A stretch of DNA of 64,000 bases, from contig CAKMRJ010005745.1 of assembly GCA_928212115.1 (NCBI GenBank), forward strand, positions 217,835,563-217,899,562, given 5' to 3'. This document shows positions 55,722 through 64,000 of this stretch, piece after piece (the first letter of the stretch is position 1; every line of letters starts with the position of its first letter). The DNA is from Lactuca virosa (taxonomy: Eukaryota > Streptophyta > Magnoliopsida > Asterales > Asteraceae). Position numbers and translations under genes: made by a program. The notes under the pieces were generated by a model, which was given only the letters and a program-made list of their open reading frames with translations, had not been told where the DNA came from and searched no databases.

Positions 55722-55845
55722 CACTATAAGAAATATTGTCATTGTCGGCGACACTTTTGCGGCGACAGAGATTTTTTCCAGAGATTTTTTCCGGAGACTT
55801 TTTGCCGGCGCTTTGTTGCCGCTAATTTCCTTTTTGCTAGTAGTG
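55722..55845. mobile_element. CACTA-type MITE
   Basis: 124 bp: CACTATAAGAAA at the left, GCTAGTAGTG at the right, flanked by TTT (55719-55721 and 55846-55848), the 3-bp duplication of CACTA elements. The inside has cggcgaca and tgccggcg words in opposite orientation. Confidence 0.85.
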
Positions 55846-56103
55846 TTTACACTCACCCACCTTTCATTCACCAAAATGCATGAAATAATCATCTTTCATT
55901 ACTTTTCACTTTTATTTTTTAAAAATAAAATTAATTTAATTTGAAATTATATAACTAAAAAATAAATAGAATTAATTACAAAACGATTAATAAACAAAAA
56001 ATTTAATTAAAGTAGAAATATTTCATTACTTAAAAATAAAAGTTACATAATAAAACCTAGAAAACATAATTAATAATTACATAATAAAAATAATAAACCA
56101 TTA

Positions 56104-57036
56104 TTAAAAAAGTATGTCACTCTGAATCGCCGTCGCCGTTATCTGCATCATCGTCTGAGTCATCGACGAACAAATCTGAATCTTAATTTGATTCGTCAAA
56201 CAAATCATTGTGTCAATATTCGACATTGGGTTGTATGTAACCCCTGTAAACGTGTCCCTCCAAATCCATACGAAGGGAGTGATGAATGTCGCGACCATGT
56301 ACATCTCTTCTATTTGCCCTATATTCTTGTGTACTAACAGGTACTCATTCAATGTTTGACAAAACTTTGTTTTCGTAGTAGCTGCATATCGCGCTTCCTT
56401 TATCTTCTAGAATTATATTATGTAATATGATGCACACTTACATTAAGTGTTGGAACCTTTTCACTTCATATGATCGTGCCCCGACTTATAGTACTTGCCA
56501 ACGCTTCTTGAGTACACAAAATGTTCGCTCCACGTCCTTCCTAGCTGACTCTTGTGCCTGTTTAATTTTTTTTTTCATCGTTCGAACATGTGAACGATTT
56601 CACAAAAAAAGATAATGTAGGATATATCTCATCGGTAAAATAGTGCCCACGCTTATATGTTATCGCATTTGCATCAAATGGTACATCGTACGACTTTCCA
56701 TATTAGATGTCGTTGAATACCGACGACTGGTCGTGAACATTGATATTGTTTGCACAAACTAGACCAAAGAATGCATGCCATATCCAAGGATCATGTGATG
56801 CGATTGATTCTAGAATAATCGTCGGCTCTTTATGAACACCTCGCATGTATTGACCAGACCATGTGTTAGGGCACAATGCCCAAGACCAGTGCATCCAATC
56901 GATGCTACTTAGCATTCCCGGGAACCCATGTCTACTTGTGTGCACCTTGTACAATTGGAGACCATGAACATGTACTTTGACCTATTCGGTTTTGGAAATA
57001 GGCCACTGTTTTTGCCATGACAGAACCAACAAAATG
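56104..57036 (-). pseudogene. PIF/Harbinger DDE transposase (plant transposon protein), decayed
   Basis: The minus strand 56703-56954 reads RHGFPGMLSSIDWMHWSWAL, then GQYMRGVHKEPTIILESIA and HDPWIWHAFFGLVCANNINV. This is the DDE_Tnp_4/plant transposon protein signature; the usual SIDCMHW has Trp for Cys but keeps the Asp. Continuing with frameshifts toward 56104: KRGHYFTDEIYPTLSFFVKS, remnants near EALA, YGFGGTRLQ and an acidic tail. The N-terminal part is cut by the solo LTR at 57048. Several stops; inactive. Its trans-acting Myb-like partner ORF was not seen. Confidence 0.85.
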
Positions 57037-57047
57037 TTGCCTTTTCT

Positions 57048-59019
57048 TGTAACGTTCATAAAATTTCATAAAAAAATTAAACTTTTCCAAACCAACCAAA
57101 AATCATATTCGTTTACATAATAGTTTTCAAAACATGTTTATCATAAGAGTTTTTTCCAAAATCCCAAAACATATCATGAGGAGGTGCACGATCACGTCTT
57201 CGCCTTTCCGCGATCCTCTTAGGTACCTGAAACATAATCCAAAACTGTAAGCCCAAAGCTTAGTGAGTTTCCCCCAAAGTACCAACACAACACAAAACCA
57301 AAATAATACAATAAACAACATGCATACAGAGCCTTCAGTCTGACTGGAACGTCCCACCAGCCTACAGTCTATCTGGTACGCTCACAGAACCTTCTGCATG
57401 ACTGGCGTAAACTCCGAGTCTTCAGTCTATCTGGAAAGTTCACCCGGCCTTCGGCCTAACTGGTACGCCCCACTGGCCTTCAGTCTACCCGGGACGCCCT
57501 GGGTCTGTTGGCCTTCAACACAAAGCAGGACCGCCTCAACCCAACCACACATAACATGTCGACATATACGTAACAAATAAACATATAACCAGTCAACAGA
57601 CAAACATGCATATCTTACAAATCACTAAGCATAACATCATCATATCTACCAGGATACCGATCTAACAGATCACTACAATACTCAATCATGCAATAATCAG
57701 GATAACAATCCAAAAGGGTCGGCCTTGGTGAGGAACACTCACCGCACACTGACGAATCACGCAGAAAACCTTCGGCTGCTGGCCCACTAAAATCCCGAAC
57801 TATCACAACAAATAAACATCCAATTAACAATTGAATTACCATCCTTGACTAATGACCCAAACCTAAGGTAAATGGCCACTTTACCCTATCCAAGACCCAT
57901 GCCCAATTCTTGATCCAAAAGCCCAAAATTACACAAGGCCCATTATTGGCCCATTTTCCAAATTAGGCCCAAACCCCTTATTGGGTCTTATCCTAAGGTC
58001 CAACTCTTCACTTGGCCCAAAACACTCATACTTAGGAAGTCCAATGAGGGTCCAAATCATTCAATCCCAAAAGGTGGCCCGAAACTCGAAGCCCAAACTC
58101 AAAAATCCACAGATGACGTACGTTGGACGTACACCGGAGGTACGCAGGGCATACGCGAGCCTCACATTGACCACCATCTGGGTGGCTGACCGAGTACACA
58201 GGGCATACTCCTCCGTACGCAGATCCTAAAAGTCCATTAAGTACTTAATGACTTAAGCACTTAAGCCTATATTACAGATCCATGGTCCAAATGCACCTTA
58301 GAGTCATGAAGTCTCAAACTTTATGACTTTAGACGTCCAAAATTTCTTAATTGAAGGTCTTAATACATTAAGACCATTCTACCAAATGCATGGGACACTT
58401 CTAGCCATTGAGACCTCATTTTTATGATTAAGGACCTCTCCAAGGGTCTGAAAGGACAACTCAAAACATCCAGAACATGCCATGCTCAAGATGGAGCATT
58501 TGGGAACAAAAAGAATCATAAAAAGAACCCAACAAGAGATCTATCAATTCAATCATAAAGGTATGAACTTTATACCTTTAGATGATGGAGAAGGAAGCCA
58601 AATTCCCAGATCCAAGCCATGCTTCACACTCCCAAGATTCTTGATGCACTTCCTTTGTCTCTAAATCACCAAGAATACACTTTAGGGCTCTCACTCTTAC
58701 TCAAGGGGGCTACGGTTTTGGCAAGAACAACTCAGGGACTTGGAGGCTGAAAGGATAAGGGAAAATGGTCCATAATGATGTTTAAATACTCCTAAAACCC
58801 TTAAATTTAGGGTTTCACCCGGACACTAGTACTAGGGCGTGCCCTGGTACGCTTAGCGTACTCACATGTACGGTCAGCGTACACCTCCTGCCCCAAAATT
58901 TACCAATTTGCCACTAGGGCTTCTTAGGGCTAATTCCAACCAACTCCAAGGACTAAAATGACATAATTAAAAAAAATCAAGGGAAGGATTTGAAAATACC
59001 TGAAATCCTGGATGTTACA
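57048..59019 (-). mobile_element. Solo LTR of a family B-type Ty3 element
   Basis: 1,972 bp, minus-strand start TGTAACATCC at 59019 and end GAACGTTACA at 57048; flanks tttct and cttct (4 of 5 match). No internal region. It has GTACGC-type dyads at 58845-58885 and 58115-58225 and an inverted telobox at 58795-58815 with tttaaatact beside it. Leader-intron donor at 57742, complement gtgagtt (plus strand) 57263-57269, acceptor tttcag|gtac ending 57227. Imperfect tandem repeats ccttcagtct..ctggtacgc at 57330-57520. Short ORFs within it are not genes. Confidence 0.82.
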
Positions 59020-59099
59020 CTTCTCGCACCATCGAATCGGAGGATGAAGATGAAGATGACAACATTGTGACCAAGTGAGTTTTTTTAGAGAAAGTATAA

Positions 59100-59155
59100 A
59101 GGTAGGTGTGAAAATTATGTTAGATATATTTGGTATTTATAGAGTGGTAAATTTA

Positions 59156-59246
<91 letters not shown>

Positions 59247-59296
59247 AAAATTATGTTAGATATATTTGATATTTATAGAGTGGTAAATTTAAAAAT

Positions 59297-59332
<36 letters not shown>

Positions 59333-59342
59333 ATATATATTA
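59100..59342. repeat. Duplicated segment with (TA)n(TG)n microsatellites
   Basis: gtgaaaattatgttagatat..gtggtaaatttaaaaa occurs at about 59109 and again at about 59246, each followed by long TA runs; the first run ends in a TG repeat. Confidence 0.88.
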
Positions 59343-59569
59343 AATGCTTGTATCCATTAAGATTCAAAAATAAAATAAAAATCATTTTTTATATCCGTTG
59401 CTTTCAAATAAAAAATGAAAAAAATAAAAATCGGCCAATCACATGTGAAGAGAGACAGCGGGGTACCCTCCCTTCACCATTTCCCCGCAAGGCCTAAACC
59501 GCACCCAGAGTGTAGTGTAACAGGTTCCTGGTCCTGTAGCTCCTTCCCGCACCACTCCTCCCGATCTTA

Positions 59570-59769
59570 TGAGCACAAAATGGTTCGTTTGTAACATATT
59601 ATTTTTATCATGATTAATTATTTTTATATTTTAATAACACAATAATGTAATGTAAGTCTTTTGACTTCTAATAAAAAACTAAATAAAAACAAAGATAAAA
59701 CCAAATTTGTGAAAACATATTTTTACAAATTAAAATTACATAGAAGTATCTATTTTGATATATAAATTA
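59570..59769. other. Short AT-rich spacer
   Basis: Between the Harbinger element and the MULE. No feature apart from the MULE's 9-bp duplication at its end. Confidence 0.5.
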
Positions 59770-60002
59770 GGGAAAATGACACATTAGTTCAACAATATTT
59801 TTCGAATTTGCTCATTGAGTCCCTTAACTTATATTCATGCTTTATGAGAGAATAAACTTGTTTTTGTCGTGTTTAATTGGTCTTTTTTCAATAAACGAAT
59901 GAGTAAGCCGGTGACTTTTTTGCCACCTCATTTATGGCACTCACTAGGCGTCAATGTATGCTTTTATTTTAAAAATTAAGTGACCTATCTATCATTTCCC
60001 CT

Positions 60003-60017
60003 AACCACACACACACA

Positions 60018-60066
<49 letters not shown>

Positions 60067-60083
60067 TCTCTCTCTCTCTCCAA
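60003..60083. repeat. (CA)n(CT)n compound microsatellite
   Basis: Alternating CA and CT blocks inside the MULE; the minus ORF 60001-60252 is mostly this repeat. Confidence 0.95.
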
Positions 60084-60261
60084 CGTTTACGCCATTAATA
60101 TGAGTTCTTGTTGATGAAGAACAAGAACATGAAATCAGACTTTTTGCAACTAAATGGAAAATATTTCTAAAATCTATTTCATCTCCTCTCAGCCCCCTCC
60201 TCCCTGTTCCAAATATGAAATCTATTTCATCTCCTCTCGACCAGATTTTCAAATCTGAATA

Positions 60262-60490
60262 TGATGTTTTCTAGGTCTAGACCCACCACCAGCGATGATG
60301 ATTTGATCGGAATTGGGGATAGCAACACAAGCAAAACTCCCATGAGGTAACAACATAGGAGAAACAAATTCCGAATTATATATCACAAAATCAAAACGGA
60401 AGAAATGAAAGGATCAAAAGTTGATAGATCATCTGGCATACCTGGAATCACGGTTAGTGTTAGGTTTTCAGGTTCGATGGACAACGGAAG
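60262..60490 (-). pseudogene. Kelch-repeat gene fragment with intron, captured by the MULE
   Basis: The minus strand 60262-60355 reads PHGSFACVAIPNSDQIIIAG followed by GGSRPR. This is the beginning of a kelch blade with its GG motif, as in plant F-box/kelch proteins. Upstream (higher coordinates) lies SIEPENLTLTVIP followed at about 60442 by CAG|GTATGCC, a good splice donor, so an intron seems to have been captured too. There is no start codon of its own gene or F-box in the window. Not a functional gene. Confidence 0.6.
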
Positions 60491-60684
60491 AGATGATGAC
60501 GATGATGGATGATGAGGAGTCACAATTATAAATGAATCTCTATATCGCGAGCCTCTATTAAAACGATCAAATTCATGTTCAGATCATGTTTCTGTTAATT
60601 TTTTCTGTTTCGATTTCGACCTAATTTCACAAGTGGAAAGTCGGTACTGTTCAGATCACCCAATATAAAACCCTAAAATCGAAT

Positions 60685-60900
60685 GTGTTCTTGAAGAAGA
60701 CGATGAAACTCACAAGCAAGGATCGAATCAGATCTGGAGGTTATGAAATGGTTTACAAATTGACGATTAACGATTCAACGTTTTTAGATGTGAAGAAGCT
60801 ACGAAAAGAAACAACAGAACACGATCAAGGATTTGAGAGAGAATTGGAAGCAATGGAAGATTGGACGTCGTTCTTCATGGTACAAATTTATATACTTTTG
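60685..60900 (+). pseudogene. Receptor-like kinase fragment captured by the MULE
   Basis: The plus strand reads KLTSKDRIRSGGYEMVYKLT, then NDSTFLDVKKLRKETTEHDQ and GFERELEAMEDW. This matches the N-lobe of plant LRR receptor-like kinases: glycine loop (normally GSGGYGTVY, here degraded), VK lysine, and the ERELEAMGD helix. It stops where the next exon or the HRNIV block should come. Catalytic loop and DFG are absent, so it has no kinase activity. The listed ORF (60685-60975) continues into unrelated MULE sequence. Confidence 0.7.
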
Positions 60901-61161
60901 ACTTTTGAGGTTGATTTTAACTTTAAAAGTCAAATTGATTACGTAGATTGCCACGTGCTGGCAATGTCATGCTGACTGGACATCTAAATCTTCTCCAATG
61001 ATTGCGTGACATAGTGGACATGTTATTATAGGTTAGAGGGACGAAACAAGCAGGTTCACACCCACGTTATGTGTCATAAAACACGAAAATAAGTTAAAGG
61101 ACTAAATGATAAAATTCGAAAAACATTGTTAGACTGATGTATCATTTTTCCCTACAAATTA

Positions 61162-62199
61162 TAGCTATGGATTTAATTCAATGTTGAATTTGGATTTATG
61201 ATATAAACAAGTAATTGTTATTGTAAATGCCAAATACAACATTAAATACTTTGTAAAATCTTTAATGTTATTTTCTTTTAATCAATCCGTGTAAAACACT
61301 GTTTATTACCTAAATGTTTTACTAAAAAACATAAATGTTATTGCAAGCATAAAAAATAATTTATAACTATTATATATCTTTCAATTAAAACACCGCTCCT
61401 CATATAATGAAAATACCAATCCAAAACAATGAATAAAATTCTACTAGGAATACTTTATTTTATTGTTTTTCTCTAAATAAACATAGTTTTTTTTAATTCG
61501 GTTATAATACTTCATTTCATTCACTTTTCGATTGATGAGTTTTATAGGGGTTTTAAGAGTATTCATTTGTTTCTCGTATAATTGATTGTTTAAATTTCAA
61601 TTATGAAATAGGTAAAGCAAAAGATGAGATTGTTTGGACGCACTCTAGTCTAAATAAGCATAACATTTTTGTTTTTTTTTCTTTGTCTTGTTTTTGTCAG
61701 GAAAATCGAAGTTGTACAGAAACAAAGAAAAGTGAAATATCGTGATGGATCGATCAAATGTTCCTTTCAATTTGAGTCGTGTCGATTTTAAAGTGTATGT
61801 TAGTTTGGGGGTAACATTGACCAATGAGTGATCAATAAGCTAAAATAAATATGAGTCGATACATGAATTTTGATACTTGTTTTTAATATGTTATTCTTTT
61901 GATAAGAAAAGTGACGATATTGTAATTAATATATCTAATTGACTATTTAAAAAGTTTGTATTGACTTTCCCTTTTAATGTTTTTTTCGATTTTTTTTTGG
62001 AATGGTGAGACTTTAAAGATGAAAAGAAAAAGAGAAATTGAATTATCATGGTAATTAATAAATCTTAGTTATCATCGTACAACGAATGAGAAGACAAATA
62101 GATAACAAGTTGCGCCGCTAAACCTTTTTGTATGGTAAAGCCGATTCTTTTGAATACTATATCCATAGATCTAGGGAATATAACTTTGTTATGCATGAT
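61162..62199. other. AT-rich intergenic DNA without recognisable genes
   Basis: About 1 kb with T runs and no credible exon or repeat border. ORF 62128-62337 on the plus strand is the antisense of the RT pseudogene. Confidence 0.5.
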
Positions 62200-63810
62200 T
62201 CATTGTACTCTACTAAGAAGTTCCACCGTATCTTGCGCAAGGAAACCAAACGTATCAAATGCAAATGGTATGAACACGTGTTGATTTTCCATGCACGACT
62301 TCTCATGTTTGGTGACTTTGCATGTATCAACTTTTAATATAGCACGTCCCACCGTGAAACCCCAGACCTGAAGCCTACGAGAGGGGATACCCCTGTAAGG
62401 TCCACACATGTGTGTTTCCTTCCAACCCATCCAAAAATCAAAACTTCGGCCGGTCTAAGGGTTGACATTCCTTCTGTTGGGTCAGTCAGGAAATTCACAG
62501 AAGCCTCTTTCTTGATAGAAACCCCCGACACGCTTAAATATGTCGACCAGAACATCCGTAACCATATCGTGCTTGTATTTGAACCCCGGGAGTTCTTTGC
62601 AATGAACTGCATGCCCTCCAAAAGAGTCAAAACATGCCATGTGACACACCCGGACATATCTCGTCGGCTAGGAATATTGGAATCATGTGTTGATATTTGA
62701 GGATGGTATGATACTCCACATGATACATATGTTGGCCAAGCCCATTTATAGGATAGCTAGAAGAAAATCGTGAGCATGTGGTGCACCTAAATACTGGAAA
62801 ACTGCTTTCTGACGAGCCGTCATGTTGAATGCACTTCCATATCTTTGACAATTTTACTAAAAAGGGCACTCGTCAGTGTATTATGGGATTTAGGGGGGAC
62901 GGTGTCCTTAGTAGTGAAACTGCTAAGGTTAATGTCTGAAAGCTTGTTACGAAGAGAGGCTAATGCACAAGCATAATCAGAATCCATACCATAAATGTCG
63001 CTATCCCGTAAGATGTGATCTTGCAATACCCAAGATTGGGCCCTTGAGGCAAAAAAAGCATATGAGGTCGCCTCTAATGCCAGGTATAAACCCAAACCAC
63101 CAAACCGAATGGGTAGGGAATCAAGTCGCCGCTGTATGTCGCCAAAGAAAGGGCCACCACAAACCACAATGTCCTTAATCACCCCGCGCAACCCATTGTT
63201 GAAGAACAACGCCGCCTCCTCCATGTGAACAGGTTGGCACGTCCTCAGCCCAAAGAAAGGTTTAGCAATACACATACAAGACCGAAGTAGATGGAGCTCA
63301 CTCTGTGGGTCAGACAATTATGGAAGAAAGCGCATCGAATTCACAACGTTTTCAACTCTCTTTATGACTAAGCTGCTAATGAAACTAGCATCTCTACTAA
63401 CAGCTTCCCCGAGAAGTTTCACCTCCAATGGCGGCCTCCTGATGCCAACTGGGAATAGCCCCTCACGCAAATTCTTATCATCATACGAGGGCCAAAAGAG
63501 CTTGGTTTTCTTGATATTCAACTGAAGGCCCAATTTTGGGCCAATAACTTTAATGATGTCTAACGCTTTTGGCCACCTTCTGAGAATCTCCAACAAGTGT
63601 GTCATCATCAAGGTATCATGCATGGAGAAGAAGCTTGTAATTGTCTCTATTATTATGTAAGAGCGGGTGCAACACAAGGGTAAAGAGAAGTGGTCCCAAG
63701 GGGTCTCCTTGCTGAACTCCAGTAGTAGACAAAATATGCATGTCTCCTAGATACAACCTTGTTGCTTGACCATATAGGAATTCTACCCACAAGGATAACT
63801 TTTTTTTCAC
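62200..63810 (-). pseudogene. Non-LTR-type reverse transcriptase of uncommon plant family (decayed)
   Basis: Minus-strand order: RT motif GVQQGDPLGPLLFTLVLHPL (63616-63810); catalytic box YLDDDTLVGDS reached after one stop; LGLQLNIKKTKLFWPS and LEVKLLGEAVSRDASFI (63318-63677); then LHLLRSCMCIAKPFFGLRTC, FGDIQRRLDSLPIRFGGLGL and YAFFASRAQSWVLQ (62820-63317); frameshifts; then VNFLTDPTEGMSTLRPAEVL and CVDLTGVSPLVG; finally ENQHVFIPFAFDTFGFLAQD (62200-62430). The VQQGDPLGPLLF plus FGGLGL and CVDLTG layout is a widespread plant RT-like repeat distinct from L1. Upstream palm motifs lie at or beyond 63810 and were not found. Stops and frameshifts show it is dead. Confidence 0.78.
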
Positions 63811-64000
63811 ATCATGATAATTACGTTTTTTTCACATCGAGATAACTTTTTATTTTGTATATGTATAGATAACGAACTTGTTGGAAGTGTTCATATAAAA
63901 CCACTATGGTAACTTTTTTTTTATATACATCTAGATAACAAACTTGTTAAAAGTGTTCACATATGACCGTTATGACCGACTGTAGCAAGTTACAACTGGT
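63811..64000. repeat. Imperfect short direct repeat at window end
   Basis: A unit with gataacgaacttgttggaag and tgttcatat (63867-63896) recurs as gataacaaacttgttaaaag and tgttcacat (63934-63964), about 67 bp apart. No gene. Confidence 0.6.

Larger units (their letters stand above)
55672..59566 (-). mobile_element. PIF/Harbinger transposon with nested insertions
   Basis: 3,895 bp; left end gaccggagga and inverted right end gatcgggaggag, flanked by TTA (55669-55671 and 59567-59569), the usual 3-bp TWA target of this superfamily. It carries a minus-strand DDE transposase pseudogene, a CACTA MITE (55722-55845) and a solo LTR (57048-59019). Without these it would be about 1.8 kb. Confidence 0.82.
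59770..61152. mobile_element. Probable Pack-MULE carrying two gene fragments
   Basis: 1,383 bp. Terminal inverted repeats of about 85 bp (gggaaaatgacacattagtt at left; gggaaaaatgatacatcagt inverted at right, then aacaat..tttttcgaat in both). A 9-bp duplication tataaatta (59761-59769) and tacaaatta (61153-61161), one mismatch. The interior holds a kelch-like exon fragment on the minus strand and a receptor-kinase fragment on the plus strand. No transposase. Long TIRs, 9-bp duplication and captured exons are the definition of a Pack-MULE. Confidence 0.75.

Noticed and set aside
60685..60975. Functional kinase gene
   Set aside because: Only the N-lobe remains, the glycine loop is degraded, and it lies inside MULE-type inverted repeats.
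62128..62700. Plus-strand ORFs 62128-62337 and 62410-62700
   Set aside because: Antisense of the decayed minus-strand RT family; the minus frames carry the conserved motifs.

Overview
The window is a transposon-dense stretch of a flowering-plant nuclear genome, most likely an Asteraceae (lettuce tribe or relative). This rests on eukaryotic splice signals, a plant-specific DUF1639 gene, tRNA-iMet-primed Ty3/gypsy chromoviruses of the Tekay/Del type, and plant hAT, MULE, PIF/Harbinger, CACTA and LINE elements. The species call is inference. No prokaryotic gene, CRISPR array or functional RNA gene was seen. Only one host gene looks intact: a two-exon DUF1639-family gene at 26078-26835.

Layout. 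1-1190: an LTR-like segment. 1195-6958: minus-strand remains of a Tekay-type element (family A); one LTR (1641-3890) has a primer-binding site on its left and a polypurine tract plus pol on its right. 6955-24802: a plus-strand family B element lacking its 5' half. A hAT (7853-8809) sits in its RT/RNase H. A complete minus-strand family B element (9310-18278) sits in its integrase region and itself carries a 5S-derived TRIM-like insertion (13184-13485). A family A solo LTR (20684-24246, TSD GAAGG) sits in its 3' LTR. 24803-28265: low-copy DNA with the DUF1639 gene. 28266-33651: two head-to-head LINE remnants; the minus one holds a hAT, which holds a small hAT MITE, both with perfect 8-bp TSDs. 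36788-37942: foldback MULE. 38583-40184: hAT with transposase remnants. 40486-51050: a young family A element, with LTRs differing at about 18 positions over 1.46 kb, a truncated 5' LTR and disrupted gag and pol. 51051-52199: the LTR it landed in. 55672-59566: PIF/Harbinger element with a CACTA MITE and a solo LTR inside. 59770-61152: probable Pack-MULE carrying kelch and receptor-kinase fragments. 62200-63810: degenerate RT of an uncommon non-LTR type.

How the parts relate. Most coding sequence is retroelement gag-pol in decay, with many in-frame stops. Nesting and TSDs give a clear relative order of insertion. The most interesting pattern is in the LTRs. Nearly every LTR seems to contain a leader intron that starts at GTGAGTT and has an AACTCAC complement near its acceptor; in family A the two match over 12 nt. 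Family B LTRs also share paired GTACGC..GCGTAC dyads and an inverted telobox beside the TATA region, and one family B element has an apparent 75-nt spliceable intron exactly between gag and protease. All of this was read by eye from sequence; no search or alignment program was run.
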